DNA of 34,588 nucleotides from Sphingomonas sp. (GCF_025353885.1 NZ_JANXNX010000006.1:1-34588), one strand, 5' to 3'; counted from the first letter of the stretch, positions 16,612 to 24,983 are shown. Translations and numbers: made by a program. The notes: generated from the sequence alone by a model not told the origin.

Positions 16612-17145
16612 ATGCATTACGTCGAAGGTTTCGTAATTCCCGTTCCGACCAGGGACCAGGAAAAATTTATCGACCATGCGACCCGCATGGATACGATTTT
16701 CCTGGAATTCGGGGCAACCCGGATCGTCGAAGCGTGGGGTGACGACGTCAAGGAAGGCAAGGTCACCGATTTCCCGAAAGCAGTTCTGGCGACGACGGAC
16801 GAAACAGTCTGCTTTTCTTGGATCGAATGGCCTGACAAGCCAACGCGGGACGCGGCGATGGAAAAAATGAGGTCAGATCCCCGGATGATGGCGGACTCAA
16901 TGCCGTTCGATGGCAAGCGCATGATCTTCGGCAGTTTTATTCCCGTCGTCGACGTCCGCGCTCAATTGGGACAGACTTCACGAAAAGACCGTCGACCCCT
17001 TAAGCAAGCTATATGCCGCGATCGTCCGCTGCAGCGCGACCTCATGGCTGCGGTCGCCACCGTTGCGGTCGGGGTGATAGCGCCTGACACGTTCGGAATA
17101 GGCCATGCGCAGCGCCTTGCGGTCGGCATTCACGTTCAGACCTAA
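16612..17145 (+). CDS. DUF1428 domain protein with extended C-terminus
   Basis: This is a 177-residue open frame. Residues 1-115 are a clear DUF1428 domain (dimeric alpha-beta barrel fold): MHYVEGFVIPVPTRDQEKF, RIVEAWGDDV, FPKAVLATTDETVCFSW, then SMPFDGKRMIFGSFIPVVD. Family members usually end about here, near 115-120 residues. The further 60 residues (RKDRRPLKQAICRDRPLQ onward) do not look like a domain and are read from DNA that codes on the other strand for the C-terminus of the J-domain protein; the overlap is 168 bases (16978-17145). Either the original stop was lost or the tail is real but unconstrained. Function unknown. The gene follows the VOC gene by 9 bases. Confidence 0.85.
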   Translation: MHYVEGFVIPVPTRDQEKFIDHATRMDTIFLEFGATRIVEAWGDDVKEGKVTDFPKAVLATTDETVCFSWIEWPDKPTRDAAMEKMRSDPRMMADSMPFDGKRMIFGSFIPVVDVRAQLGQTSRKDRRPLKQAICRDRPLQRDLMAAVATVAVGVIAPDTFGIGHAQRLAVGIHVQT

Positions 17146-17568
17146 TTCCTTCAGCGCGCGCCGGTCCTCGCTCGATAAGTGCTGTCCATCGGTTCGTTCC
17201 TGCGGCATCGTTCGCTTGAACCGCGCCGAGATTGCCTCGAGCGGGTCGGCGAACTCGGCCCAGCTTGGCGGGCGATCCGCGCCTACAGTCGAGAAAGCCC
17301 GGGTTTCGCGTTCCCAGCCGGCAAAGGGGCGTTGCTGCTCCTCGATCTCGTCGGGGCTCATCCCGTTGAAGAAATTATAGCGGGCATTGAATTCACGGAC
17401 ATGGTCGAGGCACAGCCAGCGCCATGCCCCCGGCCCGTCGAAATTGCCTGGCTCTAGCGGCGAACGAAACTCGCCCGGCTCGCGGCAACCGGGTTCGGCG
17501 CAAAGCGCGGCGGCGTTTTCGACCCGGCCATGAAAGCGGGTATGGCGTGGCGGATTTTCGGTCGGCAA
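16978..17568 (-). CDS. J-domain protein (DnaJ-like, N-terminal Cys-containing region)
   Basis: This is a 196-residue protein with its J domain at the C-terminus rather than the N-terminus. ALKELGLNVNADRKALRMAY and RVRRYHPDRNGGD carry the HPD motif at residues 165-167, which stimulates the ATPase of DnaK-type Hsp70. The N-terminal 120 residues include LCAEPGCREPG (C23, C28), WRWLCLDHV (C53, H56) and YNFFNGMSPDEIE, a possible zinc site and a conserved element of this alphaproteobacterial J-protein type. In many alphaproteobacteria such a gene lies between bolA and cobS-cobT; here bolA is divergent (37 bases between starts) and cobS lies beyond an inserted three-gene module. The 3' end overlaps the DUF1428 frame in antisense. 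Confidence 0.88.
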   Translation of the reverse strand: MPTENPPRHTRFHGRVENAAALCAEPGCREPGEFRSPLEPGNFDGPGAWRWLCLDHVREFNARYNFFNGMSPDEIEEQQRPFAGWERETRAFSTVGADRPPSWAEFADPLEAISARFKRTMPQERTDGQHLSSEDRRALKELGLNVNADRKALRMAYSERVRRYHPDRNGGDRSHEVALQRTIAAYSLLKGSTVFS

Positions 17569-17605
17569 TCAGGGTCTCTATTTCTCGTAATCCGGCTATA
17601 TAGGA

Positions 17606-17908
17606 ATGATGGACACCAAGCTTAAAGGGCCGGTCGCGGTCGAGATCGAGTCGCGGCTGATTGCTGCGCTGTCACCCCTCTCGCTGGCCGTCATCGATGA
17701 CAGCGACAAGCATTTGGGCCATTCGGGCCATGATGCACGCGGCGAATCGCACTTTACCGTCGAAATCGAAAGCGCAGCCTTTTCTGGCCAGACTCGTGTC
17801 ATCCGGCAGCGGATGGTCAACACCGCGCTCGCCGAGTTGCTGGCCACACGCGTCCACGCCCTTGCGATCAGGGCGAAAGCACCCGACGATATGGTCGTGG
17901 GAGCATGA
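17606..17908 (+). CDS. bolA: BolA-family protein
   Basis: This is a 100-residue protein with the BolA fold: I.S.L.AALSPLSLAVIDDSDKH-like entry, the conserved histidine in GESHFTVEIESAAFSGQTRV, R-x-R-x-V (RQRMVNTALAELL) and the closing VHALAIRAKAP. BolA proteins partner with monothiol glutaredoxins through shared [2Fe-2S] clusters and influence iron homeostasis and envelope genes. ATG 17606 or 17609 can serve as start. The stop overlaps the pirin start by ATGA, so the two are translationally coupled. The gene is divergent from the J-domain gene, a common alphaproteobacterial arrangement. Confidence 0.93.
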   Translation: MMDTKLKGPVAVEIESRLIAALSPLSLAVIDDSDKHLGHSGHDARGESHFTVEIESAAFSGQTRVIRQRMVNTALAELLATRVHALAIRAKAPDDMVVGA

Positions 17909-18801
17909 GCGACGTGTTGATCGAAACGATCGTGCCGGTCACCCATGATCTTGGTGACTTCAAGGTGCGCCGGACGTTGCCTGCCAAAACCCGCACGATG
18001 ATCGGACCTTTCATCTTCGTCGACCAGTTCGGCCCCGCGCGCCTAGCCGCCGGGGATGGCATGGACGTTCGCCCGCACCCGCACATCAACCTGTCCACGG
18101 TCAGCCATCTGTTCGAAGGCGCGATCGAACATCGTGATTCAATTGGTAGCCACGCTGTAATCGAACCCGGCGCGGTCAACCTGATGACGGCGGGTTGCGG
18201 TATCGTCCATTCAGAACGCTCGCCGCAATCGACGCGGGCCGATGGCCCGGCGTTCTATGGGATGCAGACCTGGCTGGCGTTGCCCGATGGCAAGGAAGAG
18301 ATCGATCCGGCGTTCGAACAGATCCTGCCCAACCGCCTGCCGCTGCTGGAAACGCCCGGGGTCCGCGCGCGGGTCATTATGGGCACACTATGGGGGCAAA
18401 CCGCCGCGACGACCTGCCACGCACCGACGATCTATGCCGAGATCATGCTGGAGTCCGGCGCGCGCATTCCGATCGATGCCGACGCCGACGAACGCGCGAT
18501 CCTTGTTACCGAAGGCGGTGCGACGCTTGATGGCGCGCCGCTGATGCCGTTCCTCCTCTATCTCTTAAAGCCCGGCGTCACCGCGCCCCTGACCGCGACA
18601 TCGCCCATGCGTGCAATGTTGCTGGGTGGCGGTGCCTTTGGGACGCCGCGCCATGTCTGGTGGAATTTCGTGTCGTCGTCGCGTGACCGGATCAACGTGG
18701 CCAAGGACGACTGGAAGGCAGGCCGGTTTCCGACCGTGCCCGGCGATGACCAGGAATTCATACCGATCCCTGAGATCGCCAAGACAGTGAGCTATTTATG
18801 A
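17905..18801 (+). CDS. Pirin-family bicupin protein
   Basis: This is a 298-residue pirin. The N-terminal cupin carries the metal site HPHINLSTVSHLFEG with H58 and H60, and GCGIVHSERSP with H102 and E104, matching the Fe ligands H56, H58, H101 and E103 of human pirin. The C-terminal cupin-like half lacks metal ligands and ends with a region containing LLGGGAFGTPRHVWWNF. Bacterial pirins include quercetin 2,3-dioxygenases and regulators of central metabolism, so the specific role here is open. It overlaps bolA by 4 bases and the downstream hydrolase gene by 4 bases (ATGA at both joins), so the three form one operon. Confidence 0.93.
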   Translation: MSDVLIETIVPVTHDLGDFKVRRTLPAKTRTMIGPFIFVDQFGPARLAAGDGMDVRPHPHINLSTVSHLFEGAIEHRDSIGSHAVIEPGAVNLMTAGCGIVHSERSPQSTRADGPAFYGMQTWLALPDGKEEIDPAFEQILPNRLPLLETPGVRARVIMGTLWGQTAATTCHAPTIYAEIMLESGARIPIDADADERAILVTEGGATLDGAPLMPFLLYLLKPGVTAPLTATSPMRAMLLGGGAFGTPRHVWWNFVSSSRDRINVAKDDWKAGRFPTVPGDDQEFIPIPEIAKTVSYL

Positions 18802-19685
18802 CCGAATTACGCCGCGAACGCCTGGCGCTCTCCACCGGTGTCGAACTAGACGTTACGCTCGGGGGGCCGCAGGACGCGCCTGCGATCATATTCCTGCACG
18901 GCTTTCCCGAAAGCGCCCGCACATGGCGATTCCAGCTCGACGACCTGGCCAGGGACTTTCGCGTGGTCGCCCCCGACCAGCGCGGCTATGCGCTCTCGTC
19001 AAAGCCCGAAGGCGTCGAGGATTACACCCCTGACAAGGTCATTGCCGACCTGTTTGCGCTGGCCGACGCACTGGGCATCGACCGGTTCACGCTGGTCGGC
19101 CATGACTGGGGCGGGGCGATCGCATGGGGCGCGGCGATTACCCAACCGGCACGGATCGAACGGCTCGCCATCCTCAACGCGCCGCATCCGTTTATCTTTC
19201 AGAAAGCGCTGTTCGATGACATGGGCCAACGCGAGGGGTCGCAATATATCCGCGCGTTCCGGACGCCGGGTATGGAAAACTTTCTGAAGGGCGACCTGCC
19301 CGCGTTCTGCGACCGGATGTTTGGCGGATCGGGTGTCGGACCACAAGCTGGCCCTGCCGAGCGCGCGGCCTATCTCGATGAATGGTCGCAACCGGGCGCG
19401 ATCGTCGGCATGCTCAACTGGTATCGGGCCGCACAGATCATTGTGCCCGCCATGGACGAGCATCCCGAACGGCCGGCCTATCTGTCGGCCCAATTCCCGA
19501 TCCTTTATGTGCCAACGCTGGTGATCTGGGGCATGGCGGACAAGGCGCTGACGCCCGCGTTGCTGGAGGGCCTCGACGCGCTGGTAGACGATCTGCGGAT
19601 CGTCGAAATTGCCGATGCCGGACATTTCGTGACCTGGGAAAAGCCGCAGCAGGTGACCGACGCGCTGCGCGGGTTCCTGGCGTAA
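18798..19685 (+). CDS. Alpha/beta hydrolase, epoxide-hydrolase-like
   Basis: This is a 295-residue alpha/beta-hydrolase. The oxyanion motif is HGFPES (34-39), DQRGYALS follows near 60, and the nucleophile elbow is GHDWGG with Asp103 as nucleophile. D248 (WGMADKALTP) is the likely acid and H276 (DAGHFVTWEKP) the general base. An Asp nucleophile with HGFPE and a cap-domain GMLNWYRA is the pattern of soluble epoxide hydrolases, with haloacetate or haloalkane dehalogenases as close relatives. Cytoplasmic; no signal peptide. It is the last gene of the bolA-pirin-hydrolase operon (ATGA overlap). The natural substrate cannot be read from sequence. Confidence 0.9.
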   Translation: MTELRRERLALSTGVELDVTLGGPQDAPAIIFLHGFPESARTWRFQLDDLARDFRVVAPDQRGYALSSKPEGVEDYTPDKVIADLFALADALGIDRFTLVGHDWGGAIAWGAAITQPARIERLAILNAPHPFIFQKALFDDMGQREGSQYIRAFRTPGMENFLKGDLPAFCDRMFGGSGVGPQAGPAERAAYLDEWSQPGAIVGMLNWYRAAQIIVPAMDEHPERPAYLSAQFPILYVPTLVIWGMADKALTPALLEGLDALVDDLRIVEIADAGHFVTWEKPQQVTDALRGFLA

Positions 19686-19797
19686 AGCACCTAATCCCCC
19701 AGAACTTCCAACCGGAACCGGTAAAATCTGCTTTAGACACCCACACTTGGGCGATTGTTAATTTGCTTTGCGTGCCCGGCGCTCGCTAAACCGACCA

Positions 19798-21003
19798 ATG
19801 TCCACCGCATCCCGTGCCAGATTATTCCGCCAACGCGACGGTGAGGACAGCGCCAAGGTCACGAACATCGAACTCTTCTTCGATCTCGTCTTCGTCTTTG
19901 CCATAACCCAGCTCTCCCACCGGCTCTACGCGCATCTTTCGGTCTGGAGTATGCTGGAAACGCTGGTTCTGTTCCTCGGCATATGGTGGGCTTGGATCAA
20001 CACCTGCTGGGTGACCAACTGGCTAAATCCCGACCGCCCGCTCGTCCGCATCCTATTGATGGTGCTCATGTTCCTCGGGCTGATCGTGTCAGGCGCGCTG
20101 ACCGATGCCTTTAGTGGGGCGGGTTTCATGCTGGCAGGGGGCTATACGGCGTTCCAGTTCCTGCGGACCGCGTTCATGTTGTGGGCCTTGCGGGGCGTCA
20201 ATGCGGAAAATTTTGCTAATTTCCAGCGGATTTTCGTCTGGATGCTGGCATCGGCAATTTTCTGGATCATCGGGGCGTTCTATCCCGTGCATTTACGCCT
20301 GGCTTTCTGGGCGATTGCCGTAGTTATCGAATTTATTGGCCCGGTGGTCCTGTTTCGCACGCCCGGCCTTGGCAAATCCTCGACCGAGGACTGGGATATC
20401 GCGGGCGGGCATGTGGCAGAGCGGTGTTCGGGCTTCATCATCATCGCGCTCGGCGAGGCCATGCTGGTTACCGGGGCGACATTGTCCAATCTCAACCACG
20501 ACTGGGCGACCACCACCGCCTTTGCCTCGGCCTTCCTGGCGTCGGCGGCAATGTGGTGGATTTATTTCGACGTGGGCGCAAAGCGCGGCACAGACCATAT
20601 CGAGAATGCCGACGATCCCGGAAAAATTGCACTGAGTGCCTATACCTATTTCCATATGCCGATCGTTGCGGGCATTATTATCTCGGCGGTTTCGGACGCC
20701 ATGGCGCTGTCGCATCCGCTCGATCCTGCCGGCTTTTCCTATGCCGCGGTCACGCTTGGCGGTCCGATGCTCTACATCACCGGCACCGCGCTGTTCAAAC
20801 GGGTGACGTCCAAGATGGACTGGCTGCCGATTTCGCATCTGGTCGGGGTGGGCTTGCTGCTGCTCGCGGTGGCGACGGTTCCCTTCGTGTCGGTGCTCGC
20901 GCTCAGCCTGATGGCGACCGCAACATTGATCGTCGTCGCATTGTGGGAACGGGCGGCGCTGCAACGTCATCCCGAACTTGCCGAGGCCGAGCCCGCCGCC
21001 TAA
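19798..21003 (+). CDS. LtrA-family (low temperature requirement A) membrane protein
   Basis: This is a 401-residue integral membrane protein with about ten to eleven hydrophobic segments. The family signature [17 protein letters not shown] is at residues about 22-38, followed by [14 protein letters not shown] and later [12 protein letters not shown] and MWWIYFD, all typical of bacterial LtrA. The Listeria name comes from a low-temperature growth phenotype; the molecular function is unknown. ATG 19798 is used because it gives the usual short hydrophilic N-terminus; the frame is open upstream to 19768. The gap before it (19686-19797) holds CCGGAACCGG and a TAAAAT that might be a promoter element, but nothing clear. 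hisG follows after 10 bases. Confidence 0.9.
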   Translation: MSTASRARLFRQRDGEDSAKVTNIELFFDLVFVFAITQLSHRLYAHLSVWSMLETLVLFLGIWWAWINTCWVTNWLNPDRPLVRILLMVLMFLGLIVSGALTDAFSGAGFMLAGGYTAFQFLRTAFMLWALRGVNAENFANFQRIFVWMLASAIFWIIGAFYPVHLRLAFWAIAVVIEFIGPVVLFRTPGLGKSSTEDWDIAGGHVAERCSGFIIIALGEAMLVTGATLSNLNHDWATTTAFASAFLASAAMWWIYFDVGAKRGTDHIENADDPGKIALSAYTYFHMPIVAGIIISAVSDAMALSHPLDPAGFSYAAVTLGGPMLYITGTALFKRVTSKMDWLPISHLVGVGLLLLAVATVPFVSVLALSLMATATLIVVALWERAALQRHPELAEAEPAA

Positions 21004-21013
21004 GCGAACGCGC

Positions 21014-21661
21014 GTGTCCAGTCCGATCGTCATTGCCGTGCCCAAGGGGCGCATCCTGAGCGAAGCGCTGCCGTTGATGGCGCGCGCTGGCATCGTCCCC
21101 GAATCCGGGTTCGGCGACGAGAACGACCGGCGGCTGCGCTTTGCGACCAATCGCGCCGACGTGGGCATCATCCGCGTGCGGGCGTTCGATGTCGCGACTT
21201 TCGTGGCGCACGGTGCCGCGCAGCTCGGTATCGTCGGGTCCGACGTGTTGCTCGAATTCGATTATTCCGAAGTCTATGCGCCGGTCGATCTCGGCATAGG
21301 ACATTGCCGGATTTCGGTGGCCGAGCCGGTTGACCTTGCCGCTTCCGACGATCCTTCGCGGTGGAGCCATGTCCGCGTCGCGACCAAATATCCGAACCTG
21401 ACCCGCCGCCATTTCGAGGGGCGGGGCGTGCAGGCCGAATGCGTGAAGCTGAACGGCGCGATGGAACTGGCGCCGACGCTGGGGCTGTCGAGCCGGATCG
21501 TCGATCTCGTCTCGTCGGGGCGAACGTTGAAGGACAATGGGCTGGTCGAGGTCGAGGTGATCGCGCAGGTTTCGGCGCGGCTGATCGTCAATCGCGCCGC
21601 CTTCAAGACGCGGGTCGATATCGCGCCGCTGATCGAGGCTTTCCGGGCGGCGGTCGCGTGA
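21014..21661 (+). CDS. hisG: ATP phosphoribosyltransferase, short form
   Basis: This is a 215-residue catalytic subunit of the first committed step of histidine biosynthesis (ATP + PRPP to phosphoribosyl-ATP). Family features are [16 protein letters not shown] at the N-terminus, [69 protein letters not shown] (phosphate-binding region) and a final LIVNRAAFK. At 215 residues it is the short form, which lacks the C-terminal regulatory domain and works as a hetero-octamer with HisZ; hisZ is not in this window. The start is GTG 21014; an upstream TTG at 20978 would overlap the LtrA gene. The stop overlaps the hisD start (GTGA, 21658-21661). Confidence 0.95.
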   Translation: MSSPIVIAVPKGRILSEALPLMARAGIVPESGFGDENDRRLRFATNRADVGIIRVRAFDVATFVAHGAAQLGIVGSDVLLEFDYSEVYAPVDLGIGHCRISVAEPVDLAASDDPSRWSHVRVATKYPNLTRRHFEGRGVQAECVKLNGAMELAPTLGLSSRIVDLVSSGRTLKDNGLVEVEVIAQVSARLIVNRAAFKTRVDIAPLIEAFRAAVA

Positions 21662-22944
21662 TCTGGCTCGACACTAAAGATGCGGATTTCGAAACGCGCT
21701 TTGTCGCGCTGGTGGACGACCGGCGCGACAGCGATGCCGATGTGTCGCGCGATGTCGCGGCGATCCTGGCGCGGGTGCGGGCAGAGGGTGACACGGCGGT
21801 GGCCGACCTGACGGCGCGGTTCGACGGGCATGACCTTGATGTGACCGGCTGGCAGATTGACCTCGGCGATTGCCGGGCGGCGCTGGCGGGGCTGGCGTCC
21901 GATTTGCGCCGTGCGCTGGAACTGGCGGCGGCGCGGATCACCGCTTATCACCAGGCGCAGCGGCCTGCGGACACTGAGACGACCGATGCGGCCGGGGTGC
22001 TGATGGGGGCGCGCTGGTCGGCGGTCGATGCGGCGGGGCTGTATGTGCCGGGCGGGCGCGCGGCTTATCCATCTTCGGTGCTGATGAATGCCATTCCTGC
22101 CAAGGTCGCGGGCGTCGGGCGGCTGGTAATGGTCACGCCGACTCCGGGGGGGGCGATCAATCCGCTGGTGCTGGCGGCGGCGGCGCTGGCGGGGGTCGAC
22201 GAAGTCTGGCGGATCGGTGGCGCGCAGGCGGTCGCGGCGCTGGCCTATGGCACCGACCGCATCGCGCCGGTCGATGCCATCGTCGGCCCCGGCAACGCGT
22301 GGGTGGCCGAGGCAAAACGCCAACTTTACGGGCGCGTCGGGATCGACATGGTGGCGGGGCCTTCGGAAATATTGGTGGTGGCCGACTCAGCGAACGACCC
22401 CGAATGGATCGCGGCGGATTTGCTGAGCCAGGCCGAGCACGACCCGACCAGCCAGTCGATCCTGATGACCGACGACCGGGGCTTTGCCGAACGGGTGGTT
22501 GCGGCAATCGAGAAAGTTTTGCCGACGCTGGCCACCGAGAAAGTCGCGCGGCAGAGTTGGGAGACTTATGGGGCGATCGTGTTGGTAGAGCATCTCGTTG
22601 ATACCCCAAAGCTCATCGACCGATTGGCACCCGAACACTTGCAACTTGCTGTAAACAAACCGGAAATCCTGTTTTCACAGGTAAAGCACGCGGGTTCGGT
22701 GTTCCTGGGGCGGTTTACTCCCGAAGCGATCGGGGATTATCTGGGGGGGCCGAACCATGTCCTGCCGACCGGGCGGCGGGCGCGGTTTGCGTCGGGGCTG
22801 TCGGTGCTCGATTTCATGAAGCGGACCAGTTTCCTGCAGTGTGACGCGGCGGCGATCGCCACCCTGGGCCCGGCGGCAATCGCGCTGGCGGGCGCGGAAG
22901 GCTTGCCCGCGCACGCCGCATCGGTCAGGGCACGCCTGTCATGA
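21658..22944 (+). CDS. hisD: Histidinol dehydrogenase
   Basis: This is a 428-residue zinc enzyme that oxidises L-histidinol to L-histidine in two NAD-dependent steps. Recognisable elements are [71 protein letters not shown] (zinc ligands Q and H), the catalytic pair in LAPEHLQL, and [19 protein letters not shown] near the C-terminus. Length is normal. The start is GTG 21658, overlapping the hisG stop; the frame open upstream to 21361 lies inside hisG. The stop overlaps the ATG of nusB (ATGA), so hisG-hisD-nusB are translationally coupled. Confidence 0.97.
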   Translation: MIWLDTKDADFETRFVALVDDRRDSDADVSRDVAAILARVRAEGDTAVADLTARFDGHDLDVTGWQIDLGDCRAALAGLASDLRRALELAAARITAYHQAQRPADTETTDAAGVLMGARWSAVDAAGLYVPGGRAAYPSSVLMNAIPAKVAGVGRLVMVTPTPGGAINPLVLAAAALAGVDEVWRIGGAQAVAALAYGTDRIAPVDAIVGPGNAWVAEAKRQLYGRVGIDMVAGPSEILVVADSANDPEWIAADLLSQAEHDPTSQSILMTDDRGFAERVVAAIEKVLPTLATEKVARQSWETYGAIVLVEHLVDTPKLIDRLAPEHLQLAVNKPEILFSQVKHAGSVFLGRFTPEAIGDYLGGPNHVLPTGRRARFASGLSVLDFMKRTSFLQCDAAAIATLGPAAIALAGAEGLPAHAASVRARLS

Positions 22945-23786
22945 AACTTCGTTCAAAATCACGCTCCGCCGCACGTTTGGCCGCCGTTCAGGCGCTTTAT
23001 CAGCTTGAAATGGAGCAAACCCCGCTCCCGAATCTGCTTCACGAGTTTCACCAGCACCGGCTGGGTGCGACGATCGGTGAGGACGAGTATAACGAGGCCG
23101 AGTTCGATTTCTTCGACGACCTGGTGAAGGGCGTCGATGCGCGGCGCGCGGAAATCGACGGGCACATCACCGCGCTGCTGGCGTCGGGCTGGACGATAGA
23201 GCGGCTGGACCGGCCAATGCGCGCCATACTGCGCAGCGGCACTTATGAGTTGCTGGCGCGCAACGACGTGCCGGTAAAGTCGGTCATCAACGAATATGTC
23301 GACGTCGCCGATGCTTTTTATGCCAAGCGCGAGAAGGGTTTCGTCAACGGACTGTTGGACAGCATGGCAAAGCGGGTGCGTCCGGGCGTCCAATCAGCAG
23401 CTATGGAACCCCACGCGACGGAACCCCACGCGACGGAACCACTGGCGGAACACCCCGCCGCTCCCGACCGTTCTAGCAGTGAACAGGAGACGATCATGTC
23501 CGACACGCAGATTATTCCCGAAGCCGCGATGGAGCGCGCCTCGGTCGCGCCCGATGGCGAGACGCCGGTTGCCCATCCCGACCAGCAGGCGGGGCAGGAT
23601 ACCGATATCGCCCGCCGCCTGAAGCGCGACCCGAGCGATCAGGATGCCCAGCTTGATCGTGGCCTCGATGAATCGATGGATGCGTCGGACCCACCGGCAG
23701 CAGCGCATCCGGGCGATTCGGGTGAGCCATTGCCATCGTCGGGCTTCGATGCCGCCGCTGAGGAAGCCCTGCAGCGGTCAAAATAA
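22941..23786 (+). CDS. nusB: NusB antitermination factor with a long C-terminal extension
   Basis: This is a 281-residue open frame. Residues 1-152 are a complete NusB: RSAARLAAVQALYQLEMEQ, DLVKGVDARRAEID, LDRPMRAILRSGTYELLAR, VPVKSVINEYVDVAD and KREKGFVNGLLDSMAKRVR. NusB with NusE (S10) binds boxA RNA for antitermination of rRNA transcription. Typical NusB proteins end about here (140-160 residues). This one continues 130 residues: a linker with a duplicated EPHAT unit (15-bp tandem repeat at 23406-23440), then an acidic, Pro/Ala/Asp-rich tail starting with Met at residue 186. That Met has its own ribosome binding site, so a separate small protein may be made (see 23496-23786). hisD overlaps its start by ATGA. 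Confidence 0.93.
   Translation: MKLRSKSRSAARLAAVQALYQLEMEQTPLPNLLHEFHQHRLGATIGEDEYNEAEFDFFDDLVKGVDARRAEIDGHITALLASGWTIERLDRPMRAILRSGTYELLARNDVPVKSVINEYVDVADAFYAKREKGFVNGLLDSMAKRVRPGVQSAAMEPHATEPHATEPLAEHPAAPDRSSSEQETIMSDTQIIPEAAMERASVAPDGETPVAHPDQQAGQDTDIARRLKRDPSDQDAQLDRGLDESMDASDPPAAAHPGDSGEPLPSSGFDAAAEEALQRSK
23406..23440 (+). repeat. 15-bp tandem repeat in the nusB extension
   Basis: GAACCCCACGCGACG occurs twice head to tail (23406-23420 and 23421-23435), followed by the first five bases of a third unit. It codes for EPHAT-EPHAT-EP. Being a multiple of three, it can expand or contract without shifting the frame. Confidence 0.85.
23496..23786 (+). CDS. Possible independent small acidic protein inside the nusB reading frame
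   Basis: ATG 23496 (residue 186 of the NusB frame) is preceded by AGGAGA at 23485-23490 with a five-base spacer, a near-ideal Shine-Dalgarno. The product would be 96 residues (MSDTQIIPEAAMERASV... ending AAAEEALQRSK), acidic, rich in Ala, Asp and Pro, without cysteine, membrane segment or known domain, and probably disordered. The simplest history is a separate gene downstream of nusB whose intervening stop codon was lost, giving an in-frame fusion that may still be translated independently. A segment such as ARRLKRDPSDQDAQLDRGLDESMDASDPP looks like a small conserved core. Whether it is a separate protein is inference. Confidence 0.5.
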   Translation: MSDTQIIPEAAMERASVAPDGETPVAHPDQQAGQDTDIARRLKRDPSDQDAQLDRGLDESMDASDPPAAAHPGDSGEPLPSSGFDAAAEEALQRSK

Positions 23787-23789
23787 CCG

Positions 23790-24212
23790 CTACGGACGGT
23801 TCCGTGCTGCCGTCCAGACCAGTGTTCTGCAGATAAACCCGATGCAACCCTGGACCTTCAGGGTTCCATCGGGATTGTGCGACACGATCGACTTGTAGCT
23901 GCGCCCCGATCGCGGATCGTAGATGCGGCCGCGCCAATCAGAACCGCTGTCGGCAAAGCCGGTCAATATGACGATGCCGACCAGCGGCCGGGTCCGCAGG
24001 GCGACGACGGGGTTGTTCGAATCGGTGGTCTGCCCGGCGGGACCGACTTTCAACACGCGCAGGATCGTGCCGCATAACCCCGACGCGCACGGTGCAATCT
24101 CGATGATCGAATCGCGTTCGGTGGTTAGCCATTTACCGGTGATCGGTGCCGCCGCCATTGCCGGTGTCGACAGAGCGAGAGCGGCCAGTGCGGACAACAA
24201 TCGGAATTTCAT
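23790..24212 (-). CDS. Exported DUF2147 protein
   Basis: This is a 140-residue protein with a Sec signal peptide (residues 1-20, ending AMA). The mature part is a DUF2147 lipocalin-like barrel: PITGKWLTTERDSIIEIAPC at the start, GLCGTILRV, GFADSGSDWRGRIYDPRSGRSYKS and LKVQGCIGFICRT at the end. Four cysteines occur in two close groups (PCASGLC and GCIGFIC) and may form disulphides in the periplasm. The family function is unknown. ATG 24212 is used; an alternative ATG three codons earlier is possible and neither has a clear ribosome binding site. It is convergent with nusB, with 3 bases between the stops. Confidence 0.88.
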   Translation of the reverse strand: MKFRLLSALAALALSTPAMAAAPITGKWLTTERDSIIEIAPCASGLCGTILRVLKVGPAGQTTDSNNPVVALRTRPLVGIVILTGFADSGSDWRGRIYDPRSGRSYKSIVSHNPDGTLKVQGCIGFICRTLVWTAARNRP

Positions 24213-24347
24213 TATGGTCATTCTGGAATGGGGCCAGTGACCTCGCACTCTGGCCGATTGCGATAGATTCAAGCGGTTCCGTCCTCGCCCTTGCCCATCG
24301 GTGGCCGGGTCCGATAGGAGTTTGTGCACTTCACGCAAAGGTATCCG

Positions 24348-24983
24348 ATGACCGTCCGCCTGCATGACTATTTCCGATCTTCTGCCTGTTACCGCGTGCG
24401 TATCGCGCTGAACCTGAAACGCGTGAAGTACGAAACGGTGGCGGTCAATATCGTGAAAGGCGAACAGCAAGAGTCGCACTTTGCCGCAAAGAACCCGCAG
24501 CAACTGGTGCCGATGCTCGAAATCGACGGGCTGGAGTTGAACCAGAGCCTGGCGATTATCGACTATTTGGACGCCACGCATCGCGATCCGCCGCTGATGC
24601 CCGACGATGCCGCCGCCCGGTCGAAAGTGCTGGCGATGGCGCTGGTGATCGCCTGCGACATCCACCCGCTGAACAATCTACGCGTGCTGCGGTATCTGGA
24701 CGATGCGCTGGGCGTGGCGCAGGATCGCCGCGATGACTGGTATCGGCACTGGGTGGCGCAAGGGTTTGCCGCGTTGGAAAAGATGGCCGCCGGATCGGGC
24801 GCCTTTCTGTCGGGGGCGACGCCGGGGGTGGCCGATATTTGCCTGGTCCCGCAAATGTATAACGCGCGGCGGTTGAATCTGGACCTGACCGACTATCCGA
24901 CGCTGGTCAGGATCGATGCCGGAGCCTGCACCTTGCCCGCGTTTCGGGCCGCGCACCCGGACGCGGTGACAAAGACAATCTGA
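24348..24983 (+). CDS. maiA: Maleylacetoacetate isomerase (zeta-class glutathione transferase)
   Basis: This is a 211-residue enzyme of the zeta GST type that isomerises maleylacetoacetate to fumarylacetoacetate with glutathione, in tyrosine/homogentisate breakdown. The N-terminal thioredoxin domain carries the zeta signature SSACYRVRIALNLK (residues 9-22). It then has NPQQLVPMLEIDG and LNQSLAIIDYLDATH. The C-terminal helical domain has ALVIACDIHPLNNLRVLRYL and GVADICLVPQMYNARR. Length fits. ATG 24348 is preceded by AAAGG. Other homogentisate genes are not in the window, so maleylpyruvate isomerase or another GST role cannot be excluded. Confidence 0.9.
   Translation: MTVRLHDYFRSSACYRVRIALNLKRVKYETVAVNIVKGEQQESHFAAKNPQQLVPMLEIDGLELNQSLAIIDYLDATHRDPPLMPDDAAARSKVLAMALVIACDIHPLNNLRVLRYLDDALGVAQDRRDDWYRHWVAQGFAALEKMAAGSGAFLSGATPGVADICLVPQMYNARRLNLDLTDYPTLVRIDAGACTLPAFRAAHPDAVTKTI

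Noticed and set aside
19712-19740. GGAAC followed by TAAAAT upstream of the LtrA gene
   Set aside because: No CGTT occurs at 16 or 17 bases, so it is not an EcfG promoter; no convincing other promoter could be assigned.
20978-21013. Upstream TTG start for hisG
   Set aside because: It overlaps the LtrA gene and adds a Pro/Arg-rich stretch absent from HisG proteins; GTG 21014 gives the family N-terminus.
21274-22323. 349-codon open frame on the minus strand
   Set aside because: Antisense of hisG-hisD; Arg/Gln/His-rich shadow.
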